A stretch of DNA of 64,000 nt, from contig NZ_QJRJ01000082.1 in assembly GCF_003254625.1 (NCBI RefSeq), forward strand, positions 124,001-188,000. Reading direction: 5' to 3'. The notes below the pieces were generated by a model that did no database searches, was not told where the DNA came from, and saw nothing but the letters and a program-made list of their open reading frames with translations. Within the stretch, counting starts at the first letter, position 1; every line of letters starts with the position of its first letter. Both the position numbers and the translations under genes were made by a program. The DNA comes from Flavobacterium ginsenosidimutans (GTDB lineage Bacteria > Bacteroidota > Bacteroidia > Flavobacteriales > Flavobacteriaceae). Shown here one piece after another: positions 7,875 to 16,070 of this stretch.

Positions 7875-10800
7875 ATGTTAGATAAAATCATTCAATTTAG
7901 TATACGAAACAAATTCGTAATACTATTATTTACCCTTGTGCTTATTGCTTGGGGAAGCTATTCGCTTAAAAATTTACCGCTCGATGCCCTGCCAGATGTA
8001 ACCAATAATCAGGTTCAGATTATTACCACAGCGCCAACATTGGCAAGTCAAGAAGTCGAACAATTAATTACTTATCCATTAGAAAGAGCTGTAAAAACAG
8101 TTCCACATGTGATAGAACTTCGCAGTATTTCGCGTTTCGGATTATCGGTTGTAACCGTTGTTTTTGAAGACGACGTAGATATTTACTGGGCACGAGAACA
8201 AATATTTCAACGCTTAAAACAAGCCGAAGAAAACATTCCAGATTATGTAAATTCTCCAGAATTAGCGCCAATTTCTACAGGCTTGGGAGAAATTTACCAA
8301 TATGATGTTTATGCCAAAAAAGGGTATGAAAACAAATACAGCGCAGTTGAGCTAAGAACCATTCAAGATTGGATTATTATTCCGCAATTGCAGGGAATTA
8401 AAGGTGTTGCCGAAGTTAGTTCTTGGGGCGGAAAACTAAAACAATTCGAAATTGCAGTAAACCCAAACATGCTCAATAGTTTGGGCGTTACAATTACCGA
8501 AATTTTTGATGCTTTAGAAAAAAACAATCAAAACACGGGAGGCGCTTATATTGAAAAAGATCAATACACATATTTCATCCGTGGTGTCGGAATGGCAAAA
8601 GGGATAAAAGATCTCGAAAATGTTGTTGTAAAAAACCGAAATGGTTCTCCAGTTTTGGTTCGAAATGTAGCGCAGGTTCGTGAGGGTATTGCGTTACGTT
8701 ACGGAGCATCCACAAAAGACGGAAAAGGAGAAATCGTTTCAGGATTAGTTTTGATGCTAAAAGGAGAAAATTCGAGTGCAGTTGTAAATCGTGTTCACGA
8801 AAAAATGGCGCAGATTAACAAAAGTCTTCCCGAGGGAGTTGTTGCCGAAGCCTTTATTGATAGAGGAAAGCTTGTGGATAATTCCATTAAAACAGTTGCT
8901 AAGAATTTATTAGAAGGAGCTTTAATCGTGATTTTCGTCTTGATTTTGTTCTTAGGAAACCTACGTGCAGGATTAATTGTTGCTTCCGTTATTCCGTTAG
9001 CGATGTTATTCGCTGTGATTTTGATGAATGCCTTTGGCGTAAGCGGAAATTTAATGAGTCTCGGAGCCATAGATTTCGGAATTATAGTCGACGGTGCCGT
9101 GATTATTGTCGAAGCTACGATGCATCATCTCCAGAAATTCAAAAATAAAAAAGAATTAACGCAGGAAGAAATGGACGAAGAAGTCTATAATTCGGCGTCA
9201 AAAATTAGGAACAGTGCTGCTTTTGGAGAAATTATCATCTTAATCGTTTATTTGCCCATTCTGGCTTTAATTGGAACCGAAGGAAAAATGTTTAAACCGA
9301 TGGCTATGACAGTTGGTTTTGCGATTATTGGAGCATTTATTCTTTCGCTTACTTATATTCCAATGATGAGTGCTTTGTTTCTTTCGAAAAAAACAGAACA
9401 CAAAGAGAATTTCAGCGACCGCATGATTGCTTGGTTAGAAAACCGTTATACGCCATTATTGAAAAAAGCTTTAGAATTTAAAAAAGTAGTGCTTTCTGTT
9501 GCGGTTGGATTATTCGCTTTTGCCTTTATCGTTTTTCAAAATATGGGTGGAGAATTTATCCCGACAATCGAAGAAGGCGATTTGGCGATCAATGCTACTA
9601 TTATGACAGGAAGTTCGCTTACGCAGATGGTTGAAACAGCGACTAAATACGAACAGATTCTGAAAGCCAAATTCCCCGAAATTAAGACTATCGTGACCAA
9701 AATTGGAAGCGGAGAAATTCCGACTGACCCAATGCCGATTGAAAGCGGGGATTTGATTATTGTTTTAAAAGACAAAAAAGAATGGAAAGGCAAATACCGT
9801 AATTGGGAAGAAATTGCCAATGCCATGAAAAAAGAAATGGAAATTATTCCTGGAACCAATATCGAGATTTCGCAACCCATTCAGATGCGTTTTAACGAGT
9901 TAATGACAGGAAGCCGATCTGATATTGCTATTAAAATTTTTGGTGATGATTTGGAGATTCTTGATGCTAAAGCAACAGAATTGATTTCGAAAATAAAAGG
10001 AATTGAAGGAATCGGCGATTTAAAAGCTGATAAAGTTACTGGATTGCCTCAGATTACTATCAAATACGATTACGATAAAATTGCCCTTTACGGATTGAAT
10101 ATTTCAGATATCAACCAAATCATCCGTTCTTCTTTTGCTGGAGAAGTTGCCGGAAAGATTTATGACGAAAGCAAAAGATTTGATGTTGTGGTGAGAATGG
10201 ACGAAAACAATCGAGGCGATATTACTGATGTAAGCAATTTGTTTATTCCGCTTCCAAATGGCCAGCAAGTACCGCTTTCTCAGGTTGCTTCTGTTGAGTA
10301 CGAACAAGGACCTGTGCAAGTAATCCGCGAAGACGGAAAACGAAGAATTACGGTTGGATTAAATGTCCGCGGAAGAGATATTCAAAGTGTAGTCGAAGAA
10401 ATTCAGGAGAAACTGGATAAAAGCTTCAAACTTCCTGCTGGTTATTACATAACTTATGGCGGACAATTTCAAAATTTAATCGAAGCCTCACAAAGACTTT
10501 CGGTTGCTTTGCCAATTGCTTTGGGACTAATTTTAGTCTTGCTGTATTTCACTTTCAAAAGTGTCAAACAAGCGTTGCTGATTTTTAGTGCAATTCCGTT
10601 ATCGGCTATCGGAGGAGTTTTTGCGCTTTCGCTGAGAGGAATGCCGTTTAGTATTTCTGCTGGAATTGGTTTTATCGCCTTATTCGGAATTGCTGTTTTA
10701 AACGGAATTGTATTGATTTCGTATTTCAATCAATTAAAATCAGAAGGTATTACAGATCCGTTTCAACGAATCCTTATCGGAACCAAAACGCGTTTGCGTC

Positions 10801-10997
10801 CTGTTTTAATGACTGCGGCCGTAGCTTCATTAGGATTTTTGCCAATGGCATTATCCACAAGCGGCGGGGCAGAAGTCCAAAAACCATTAGCAACCGTAGT
10901 AATCGGCGGATTAATCTCAGCTACTTTATTAACCTTAATCGTTTTACCGATTTTGTATTTATTATTGGAGTGTGGGTTTAACCGCAAAGAGCGCTAA
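7875..10997 (+). CDS. czcA: CzcA-type heavy-metal efflux RND transporter
   Basis: This 1040-aa inner-membrane pump exports divalent metal ions from the periplasm or cytoplasm using the proton gradient. The fourth membrane helix carries the heavy-metal RND signature DFGIIVDGAVIIVE with Asp400, Asp406 and Glu413, the proton-relay positions of CzcA. Copper pumps of the CusA type lack this pattern, so Zn/Co/Cd/Ni is more likely; the exact ion cannot be read from sequence. Two large periplasmic loops and about 12 membrane segments fit the family. Many Bacteroidota homologues are fused to TolC, but here the channel is a separate gene. The last codons (FNRKER, stop at 10995) lie in an interspersed repeat, so the native C-terminus may have been replaced. 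Confidence 0.93.
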   Translation: MLDKIIQFSIRNKFVILLFTLVLIAWGSYSLKNLPLDALPDVTNNQVQIITTAPTLASQEVEQLITYPLERAVKTVPHVIELRSISRFGLSVVTVVFEDDVDIYWAREQIFQRLKQAEENIPDYVNSPELAPISTGLGEIYQYDVYAKKGYENKYSAVELRTIQDWIIIPQLQGIKGVAEVSSWGGKLKQFEIAVNPNMLNSLGVTITEIFDALEKNNQNTGGAYIEKDQYTYFIRGVGMAKGIKDLENVVVKNRNGSPVLVRNVAQVREGIALRYGASTKDGKGEIVSGLVLMLKGENSSAVVNRVHEKMAQINKSLPEGVVAEAFIDRGKLVDNSIKTVAKNLLEGALIVIFVLILFLGNLRAGLIVASVIPLAMLFAVILMNAFGVSGNLMSLGAIDFGIIVDGAVIIVEATMHHLQKFKNKKELTQEEMDEEVYNSASKIRNSAAFGEIIILIVYLPILALIGTEGKMFKPMAMTVGFAIIGAFILSLTYIPMMSALFLSKKTEHKENFSDRMIAWLENRYTPLLKKALEFKKVVLSVAVGLFAFAFIVFQNMGGEFIPTIEEGDLAINATIMTGSSLTQMVETATKYEQILKAKFPEIKTIVTKIGSGEIPTDPMPIESGDLIIVLKDKKEWKGKYRNWEEIANAMKKEMEIIPGTNIEISQPIQMRFNELMTGSRSDIAIKIFGDDLEILDAKATELISKIKGIEGIGDLKADKVTGLPQITIKYDYDKIALYGLNISDINQIIRSSFAGEVAGKIYDESKRFDVVVRMDENNRGDITDVSNLFIPLPNGQQVPLSQVASVEYEQGPVQVIREDGKRRITVGLNVRGRDIQSVVEEIQEKLDKSFKLPAGYYITYGGQFQNLIEASQRLSVALPIALGLILVLLYFTFKSVKQALLIFSAIPLSAIGGVFALSLRGMPFSISAGIGFIALFGIAVLNGIVLISYFNQLKSEGITDPFQRILIGTKTRLRPVLMTAAVASLGFLPMALSTSGGAEVQKPLATVVIGGLISATLLTLIVLPILYLLLECGFNRKER

Positions 10998-11112
10998 GAT
11001 TTACGCAAAGAACACAAAGAAAATTTTTAAAATGAAAAAGACACAATATACTTATAGAAAAATCTCCGCGAACTTTGCGAAAATTCCTTTGCGAACTTTG
11101 CGGTTAAGTGCG
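10977..11112. repeat. CGCAAAG-type inverted repeat spanning the czcA/channel junction
   Basis: The left arm (about 10977-11020) contains TTAACCGCAAAG, ACGCAAAG and CACAAAG words. The right arm (about 11064-11108) contains the inverse words GCGAACTTTGCG and CTTTGCGGTTAA. The two arms face each other across about 45 bp that hold the channel gene's ATG. The left arm encodes the end of CzcA and the right arm encodes the signal-peptide region ANFAKIPLRTLRL of the channel. Relatives occur at 12302-12346, 13545-13636, 13896-13975, 31507-31765 and 63845-63912. Confidence 0.85.
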
Positions 11113-12279
11113 TTTCTATTTTTCACAATCTTATCGCACGCACAAACTAAAATTTCTTTAGAAAAAGCAATAGAACTGGCCAAATCAAACAACATCGATT
11201 TAAAAATTGCTGATAAAGAAATCGAACGACAAAACATTTTAAAGAAAACTGCTTTTCAGCCGGATCCATTGCAGGTGCAGTATCAGGGCGGACAGTTTAA
11301 CAGCGTTGATTTTGATCATAATGTTTCGGTACAGCAGTTTTTTCCACTGGGAAATGTTACAAAAGCCAATAGACAATTACAGGAAGAACTCGCCAAACTG
11401 GCTGAAAAACGAAAAGCATTATCGTCTTATGAATTGGAAAAAGCCGTGACTTTGGCGTATTATCAATATTTGTATGGAATTTCGATTCAGAAGCTTAATT
11501 CAGAATTAAATGATATTTATACGAAGTTTCTAAAGAACGCCGAATTGCGTTTTAAAACAGGAGAAAGCGGGAATATCGAAGTAATCAGCGCCAAAGCGAA
11601 AGTAAAAGAAATTGAAACGCAGAAAGAGCAGTTAGAATACGATTTGGCAATTTATCAGAAGCAATTGCAATTTTTTATTCAGACAGATGAAAATATTGTT
11701 CCTGACCAAAATACAGCTTTGCAATACACTTTTATCGAAAATCAGCAAAACACAAAAGCCGAGACTTTGATGACCGATTTTTACCAACAGCAGATTTCCG
11801 TTTATCAAAAAGAAGCCGGAACTTTTAAAGCTTTGCGTACGCCAAAAGTTGGATTAGGATATTTTGCACAAACTATTAATACAGAATCTTTGTTTCAGGG
11901 TTTTACGGCAGGATTGCAGATTCCATTGTTTGGAGGCGTCAATACAACCAAAGTAAAAGCGGCAGAAATCAGTATTTCGCAGTCGCAATTGGCTTTAGAC
12001 AAAAACAAAATGATGCTGAATCTGCAAAGGGAAGAATTGCAAAATAACTTTCAAAAACAGCAGAAAAACTTAGCGTATTTCCAAAATGAAGGATTGTTAT
12101 ATGCCAATCAAATTATTGAAACTGCCCAGAAAAGCTATGCAAATGGCGATATGAGTTATTGGTCTTATATCAGCTTTTTAAATCAGGCAATTGATATTAA
12201 AAAACAATTTGCTGAGGCAACGCACAGTTATAATCAAAGTGCTATCGAACTTCAATTTCCAACTATCAAAAACAATTAA
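11032..12279 (+). CDS. TolC-family outer-membrane efflux channel (CzcC/CusC-like)
   Basis: This 415-aa protein is the outer-membrane duct of the tripartite metal efflux system. After the signal peptide (ending LFFTILSHAQ) the sequence is long amphipathic helix with TolC repeats: ISLEKAIELAKSNNIDLKIADKEI near the start, AYYQYLYGISIQKLNSELNDIY in the middle, and a second repeat with GFTAGLQIPLFGG and RQ-rich helices. The ATG at 11032 is chosen over an in-frame ATG at 10972 because the latter overlaps czcA and adds a charged stretch before the signal peptide. Residues about 12-24 of the leader are encoded by an interspersed repeat arm. The stop is followed one base later by the adaptor gene's ATG. 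Confidence 0.88.
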   Translation: MKKTQYTYRKISANFAKIPLRTLRLSAFLFFTILSHAQTKISLEKAIELAKSNNIDLKIADKEIERQNILKKTAFQPDPLQVQYQGGQFNSVDFDHNVSVQQFFPLGNVTKANRQLQEELAKLAEKRKALSSYELEKAVTLAYYQYLYGISIQKLNSELNDIYTKFLKNAELRFKTGESGNIEVISAKAKVKEIETQKEQLEYDLAIYQKQLQFFIQTDENIVPDQNTALQYTFIENQQNTKAETLMTDFYQQQISVYQKEAGTFKALRTPKVGLGYFAQTINTESLFQGFTAGLQIPLFGGVNTTKVKAAEISISQSQLALDKNKMMLNLQREELQNNFQKQQKNLAYFQNEGLLYANQIIETAQKSYANGDMSYWSYISFLNQAIDIKKQFAEATHSYNQSAIELQFPTIKNN

Positions 12280-12280
12280 A

Positions 12281-13537
12281 ATGAAAAATATATTGAATTA
12301 TTTAACCGCAAAGGTCACAAAGATTTTCTCGCAAAGTTCGCAAAGATGGGTTGCCTATAGCTTACTGCTTATTGCTTATAGCGGAATGTTAAATTCCTGC
12401 AATGAAAAGAAAGCTGAAGAACCACAGGAAGAAGAAAAATCAAGTACAGAAGTAGCTTTAACAGCTTCTCAATACAAAACAGTTGGAATTGAAACGGGAT
12501 TTGTCGAAGACCGCAATCTTAATAAAGTCATCAAAGCAAATGGTTATACAACAGTTCCACCGCAAAATTCTGCTGAGGTTTCGACTTTGATTGGCGGAAC
12601 GATAAAAGATATTTTTGTTTTGGAAGGAACATTCGTAAACAAAGGAAAAGTTTTGGCAACAATTCAAAATCTGGAAGTTATAGGAATGCAGGAAGATTAC
12701 CAGTCGGCTGTGGCGAATGTGGAATATCTGCAATTAGAATACAATCGCCAGAAAACGTTGAGTGATGAAAATGTGAATCCGAGAAAAACTTTTCAGGAAG
12801 TAAAAGCCAAATTAGCAGCTGAAAGGGCTCGCGCACAGGCAGCAAAAAACAAATTAGATGCTTTACATGTGAATACAAAAGGAACAACATCAGTCGTGCC
12901 AATTGTTTCTCCGATAAATGGCTATGTTGGAAAAATCAATATTGCTAAAGGCGCTTTTGCGAATACAGGAGTTTCGCTTTTTGAAGTCGTTGACAATAGT
13001 CAGATGCATTTGGATTTGAATGTGTATGAAAAAGATTTAGGTTCAATTTCGGTTGGTCAGGTAATTGATTTCGTATTAACAAATCAGTCGAATAAATCGA
13101 TTAAAGGAAAGATTTTCGGAATCAATAAATCTTTTTCTAACGAAAGTAAAACCGTTGCCGTCCACGCTAAAATTGATCCCGCTGATGCAAAAGGTTTGAT
13201 TCCAGGAATGTATGTTTCGGCAAACATTAATATTACGAATGCTACAGTTCCAGCCTTGCCAAAAGATGCAGTGGTGAAAAATGCAGATAAATTCTATGTT
13301 TTCATTCAAGAAGAAAATCATGCTGAAGAAAAACACGAACACGCAGCAGATGAAAAAGAAGAAGCTCATGAAGAAGAAATTCATTTTAAAGCGATAGAAG
13401 TAATTCCAGGAACAACCGATTTAGGTTTTACAGAAGTTAAGTTTGTGAATGATATTCCTTCCAATGCTAAGATTGTAACGAAAGGCGCTTTTTATCTGCT
13501 TTCTGCAATGAAGGGCGGAGGAGAGCATACGCACTAG
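12281..13537 (+). CDS. czcB: CzcB-type periplasmic adaptor (HlyD/RND membrane-fusion lipoprotein)
   Basis: This 418-aa adaptor links the RND pump to the outer-membrane channel. It has a lipoprotein leader with lipobox-like SGMLNSC near residue 40. A biotinyl-lipoyl half (GGTIKDIFVLEGTFVNKGKVLATI), a helical hairpin (about 150-200), the second lipoyl half (VSPINGYVGKINIAKGAF) and a beta-barrel domain follow. The His/Glu-rich tail (HAEEKHEHAADEKEEAHEEE, and a terminal GGGEHTH) looks metal-binding and fits a Zn/Co/Cd/Ni system. The ATG at 12281, one base after the channel stop, is preferred over upstream in-frame starts that overlap the channel gene. Leader residues about 7-23 (LTAKVTKIFSQSSQR) come from a CGCAAAG repeat, and YSLLLIAYSG comes from a second tandem repeat. 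Confidence 0.9.
   Translation: MKNILNYLTAKVTKIFSQSSQRWVAYSLLLIAYSGMLNSCNEKKAEEPQEEEKSSTEVALTASQYKTVGIETGFVEDRNLNKVIKANGYTTVPPQNSAEVSTLIGGTIKDIFVLEGTFVNKGKVLATIQNLEVIGMQEDYQSAVANVEYLQLEYNRQKTLSDENVNPRKTFQEVKAKLAAERARAQAAKNKLDALHVNTKGTTSVVPIVSPINGYVGKINIAKGAFANTGVSLFEVVDNSQMHLDLNVYEKDLGSISVGQVIDFVLTNQSNKSIKGKIFGINKSFSNESKTVAVHAKIDPADAKGLIPGMYVSANINITNATVPALPKDAVVKNADKFYVFIQEENHAEEKHEHAADEKEEAHEEEIHFKAIEVIPGTTDLGFTEVKFVNDIPSNAKIVTKGAFYLLSAMKGGGEHTH
12302..12382. repeat. CGCAAAG repeat arm plus GCTTAYT heptamer tract inside the czcB leader
   Basis: Bases 12302-12346 read TTAACCGCAAAGGTCACAAAG, then TCGCAAAGTTCGCAAAG, which is the same word family as at 10977. Bases 12356-12382 hold three 7-nt units GCTTACT, GCTTATT, GCTTATA. 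Both tracts are translated as the signal-peptide region of the adaptor. Confidence 0.8.
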
Positions 13538-13544
13538 TTTTTTT

Positions 13545-13636
13545 TAAAGATGCTAAGTTGCTAAGATACTAAGGGACTAAGTTTTTTTGTTGGAGTAGAA
13601 TTTGCTCGCAAAGTTGCAGAGCCGCAAAGTTTTTTA
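13545..13636. repeat. CTAAG/CGCAAAG tandem-word repeat after czcB
   Basis: An 8-nt-period tract (TGCTAAGT TGCTAAGA TACTAAGG GACTAAG) begins 8 bp after the czcB stop. It is followed by GCTCGCAAAGTTGCAGAG and CCGCAAAG. The oppositely oriented partner arm lies at 13896-13975 (CTTTGCGAG, CTTTGTGCCTTAGTGCC). Confidence 0.75.
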
Positions 13637-13657
13637 CATGGAGAATAAACGTATTAT

Positions 13658-13740
13658 TTGTCATTTCGACGAAGGAGAAATCTCCACAAGTAGCTCCGTT
13701 CCTAGAATTCAATCTTTGTAGAGTTTCTAGCGGAGATTTT
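13658..13740. repeat. GTCATTTCGACGAAGGAG interspersed repeat
   Basis: The sequence TGTCATTTCGACGAAGGAG is followed by AAATCTCC and, further on, by GCGGAGATTT, which together can fold. A related copy starting GTCATCTCGACGAAGGAG lies at 63703-63806, and a partial relative with GAGCGATCCCGAAACTTCGG lies near 31607. This motif is familiar to me as a common intergenic repeat in Flavobacterium genomes. Confidence 0.7.
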
Positions 13741-13763
13741 TAAGCAGATTTAAGAGATCAATT

Positions 13764-13892
13764 TGAGTTGCCTCCAGCTTTAGCTGGAGGTGATTAATAA
13801 GATTGTAATGGGCTTTAGCCAAACTTACGATTTTAGGCTAAAGCCTTCAAACTAGATTCAAATAACCTCCAGCTAAAGCTGGAGGCAACTCA
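13764..13892. repeat. Nested palindromic element with perfect 28-bp terminal inverted repeats
   Basis: Bases 13764-13791 and 13865-13892 are exact inverse complements over 28 bp (outer words TGAGTTGCCTCC and GGAGGCAACTCA). Each arm is itself a palindrome around CCAGCTTTAGCTGG. A second inverted pair, GGCTTTAGCC and GGCTAAAGCC, sits inside at about 13811-13845. A diverged copy lies at 40241-40345. Confidence 0.85.
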
Positions 13893-13895
13893 ATT

Positions 13896-13975
13896 GGACT
13901 TGGCGTCTTTGCGAGATTAACTCAATCAGACTTAAAAAAAAAACTTTGTGCCTTAGTGCCTTTGTGGCAATAAAC
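13896..13975. repeat. CTTTGCG/CCTTAGTG inverted partner arm
   Basis: GGCGTCTTTGCGAGATTAA is followed by CTTTGTGCCTTAGTGCCTTT and GTGGC. The words are the inverse of those at 13545-13636, with an 8-nt period. An open frame runs from here into the ATPase gene (GTG 13946), which makes an upstream start look possible; I reject it. Confidence 0.7.
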
Positions 13976-14035
13976 TTTACCACAAATTGCTTAAATTTAG
14001 GACATTATTTTAAACAAAAATTTCAGGCATTTAAA

Positions 14036-14060
14036 ACACGAAACCTGAAACCTGAAACTC
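14036..14060. repeat. GAAACCTGAAACCTGAAAC heptamer tract before the P-type ATPase
   Basis: Three 7-nt units CGAAACC TGAAACC TGAAACT end 6 bp before the chosen ATG at 14066. The same word family forms the perfect hairpin at 20711-20767 next to the peroxidase gene start. Confidence 0.7.
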
Positions 14061-14065
14061 AAAAA

Positions 14066-16066
14066 ATGATACATCAAGATAAAGAAGTAAAAACCGCAAA
14101 AAATAAAGTTAAACCTTCCTGCTGCTGTTCACATGACGAGCCTGTGCATTCCGAAAATAATGGGCACGATCACGAAGGTCATGATCATGAACATAGTGCA
14201 AACGGCAGTCTTTTTCAATTGTTTTTGCCATCAATTATATCCTTTGTTTTACTGCTAATCGGAATTGGTTTTGACAACTATTTTCCGCAAGAATGGTTTA
14301 CAGGATATGTTAGAATCGTTTGGTATGCAATTGCCTATCTTCCAGTTGGAATTCCTGTTTTACGAGAAGCTTACGAAAGCATTGTAAAAGGAGATGTTTT
14401 CTCAGAGTTTTTCTTAATGTGTATTGCCACAATCGGCGCTTTTGCAATTGGTGAATATCCTGAGGGTGTTGCTGTAATGCTTTTTTATACCATTGGAGAA
14501 ACTTTCCAAGGAATGGCAGTTAAAAGAGCAAAAACGAGCATTAAAAGTCTGCTGGATCAGCGTCCAGATGAGGTGCATGTTTTAGAAAATAATATTGCAG
14601 TAAAAGTCAAAGCCAAAGACGTTCAAATTGGAGCGATTATTCAACTAAAAGCAGGGGAAAAATTAGGCTTGGATGGCGAATTATTATCAGATTCTGCTTT
14701 CGTAAATACGGCTGCTTTGACAGGCGAAAGCAAACCAGCGACTAAAAAGAAAGGAGATACTGTTTTAGCAGGAATGATAAACGGAAACACCATTGTCGAA
14801 GTAAAAGTTACAACAGCTTATAGCGACAGTAAATTGTCTAAAATTTTAGAATTGGTGCAAAATGCTACGGCAAAAAAAGCACCTGCGGAATTGTTTATCA
14901 GAAAGTTTGCTAAAATCTATACGCCAATTGTAGTGTATTTGGCAATTGCAATTTGTTTGCTTCCAATGCTTTTTGTAGATAATTATGTTTTTACTGATTG
15001 GCTGTATCGCGCTTTAGTATTTTTGGTTATCTCTTGTCCTTGTGCATTGGTTATCAGTATTCCGTTGGGATATTTTGGTGGAATTGGCGCTGCAAGTAAA
15101 AACGGAATTCTGTTTAAAGGAAGTAATTTTCTCGACAGTATTTCAAAGATTCAAAACGTTGTGGTAGACAAAACAGGAACTATGACTGAAGGTGTTTTTA
15201 AAGTCCAGGAAGTCATTATAAAACCCGAATTTAATAAAGATGAAATCTTAAAACTGGTCAATGTTTTAGAAAATAAAAGTTCGCATCCTGTTGCAACGGC
15301 TATCCATAATCATGTTGGCCCAATTGATTCTTCGATTGAATTAAAAGATATTGAAGAAATTTCTGGACATGGATTAAAAGCAACTCACAATGGAAAAGAA
15401 TTGTATGTTGGAAATTTTAAAATGTTAGACAAATATTCTATTTCGTATGATATTGATCCATCTTCAATCGTTTATACCACGATTGCAATTGCATACGAAA
15501 ATAAATTTGCGGGCTATTTAACCATTGCTGATGAAATTAAGGAAGATGCGAAAGAAACCGTTTCGAAACTAAAATCTTTAGGAGTAAAACTAACAATGCT
15601 GAGCGGAGATAAATCGAATGTGGTGCAATTTGTGGCACATAAGGTCGGAATTGCAAAAGCCTTTGGTGATTTGTTGCCAGAAGATAAAGTCAATAAAGTC
15701 AACAAAATTAAAGATAAAAACGAAACTGTTGCTTTTGTGGGCGATGGAGTAAACGATGCGCCTGTAATCGCTTTAAGTACTGTTGGAATTGCAATGGGGG
15801 GTTTAGGAAGCGACGCCTCAATTGAAACTGCCGATATTGTAATTCAAGATGATAAACCAAGTAAAATCGCAATGGCAATCAATATTGGGAAACAAACTAA
15901 AAAGATTGTCTGGCAGAATATTACACTGGCTTTTGCTGTAAAAGCTTTTGTGTTAATTCTCGGCGCGGGCGGACTAGCAACAATGTGGGAAGCAGTTTTT
16001 GCAGATGTTGGAGTGGCACTTTTAGCGATTTTGAATGCCGTGAGGATTCAGAGAATGAAGTTTTAG
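14066..16066 (+). CDS. Heavy-metal P1B-type ATPase (Zn/Cd/Pb exporter, ZntA/CadA-like)
   Basis: This 666-aa inner-membrane ATPase pumps divalent metal from the cytoplasm. The N-terminus has CCCSHDE and a His-rich run (HDHEGHDHEHS) in place of a full GMTCxxC metal-binding domain. Diagnostic motifs are TGES in the actuator domain, the CPC metal-site motif (Cys324/Cys326), phosphorylated Asp368 in DKTGTMTEG, the SHP motif of P1B pumps and GDGVNDAP. The last membrane helix has the Asp-Val-Gly pattern of Zn/Cd/Pb pumps (WEAVFADVGVALL). The start at ATG 14066 is chosen because upstream in-frame codons are repeat DNA. It lies 528 bp after czcB, beyond a repeat cluster, so it may be co-transcribed with or separate from the RND genes. 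Confidence 0.92.
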   Translation: MIHQDKEVKTAKNKVKPSCCCSHDEPVHSENNGHDHEGHDHEHSANGSLFQLFLPSIISFVLLLIGIGFDNYFPQEWFTGYVRIVWYAIAYLPVGIPVLREAYESIVKGDVFSEFFLMCIATIGAFAIGEYPEGVAVMLFYTIGETFQGMAVKRAKTSIKSLLDQRPDEVHVLENNIAVKVKAKDVQIGAIIQLKAGEKLGLDGELLSDSAFVNTAALTGESKPATKKKGDTVLAGMINGNTIVEVKVTTAYSDSKLSKILELVQNATAKKAPAELFIRKFAKIYTPIVVYLAIAICLLPMLFVDNYVFTDWLYRALVFLVISCPCALVISIPLGYFGGIGAASKNGILFKGSNFLDSISKIQNVVVDKTGTMTEGVFKVQEVIIKPEFNKDEILKLVNVLENKSSHPVATAIHNHVGPIDSSIELKDIEEISGHGLKATHNGKELYVGNFKMLDKYSISYDIDPSSIVYTTIAIAYENKFAGYLTIADEIKEDAKETVSKLKSLGVKLTMLSGDKSNVVQFVAHKVGIAKAFGDLLPEDKVNKVNKIKDKNETVAFVGDGVNDAPVIALSTVGIAMGGLGSDASIETADIVIQDDKPSKIAMAINIGKQTKKIVWQNITLAFAVKAFVLILGAGGLATMWEAVFADVGVALLAILNAVRIQRMKF

Positions 16067-16070
16067 AGTA

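Noticed and set aside
10972..11031. Upstream in-frame start for the TolC-family channel
   Set aside because: It overlaps czcA, is encoded by repeat DNA and would place about 20 charged residues before the signal peptide; ATG 11032 fits better.
13946..14065. 40-codon upstream extension of the P-type ATPase
   Set aside because: It starts with GTG inside repeat sequence and adds a Cys/Phe-rich tract unlike other ATPase N-termini; ATG 14066 begins a typical Cys/His-rich N-terminus.
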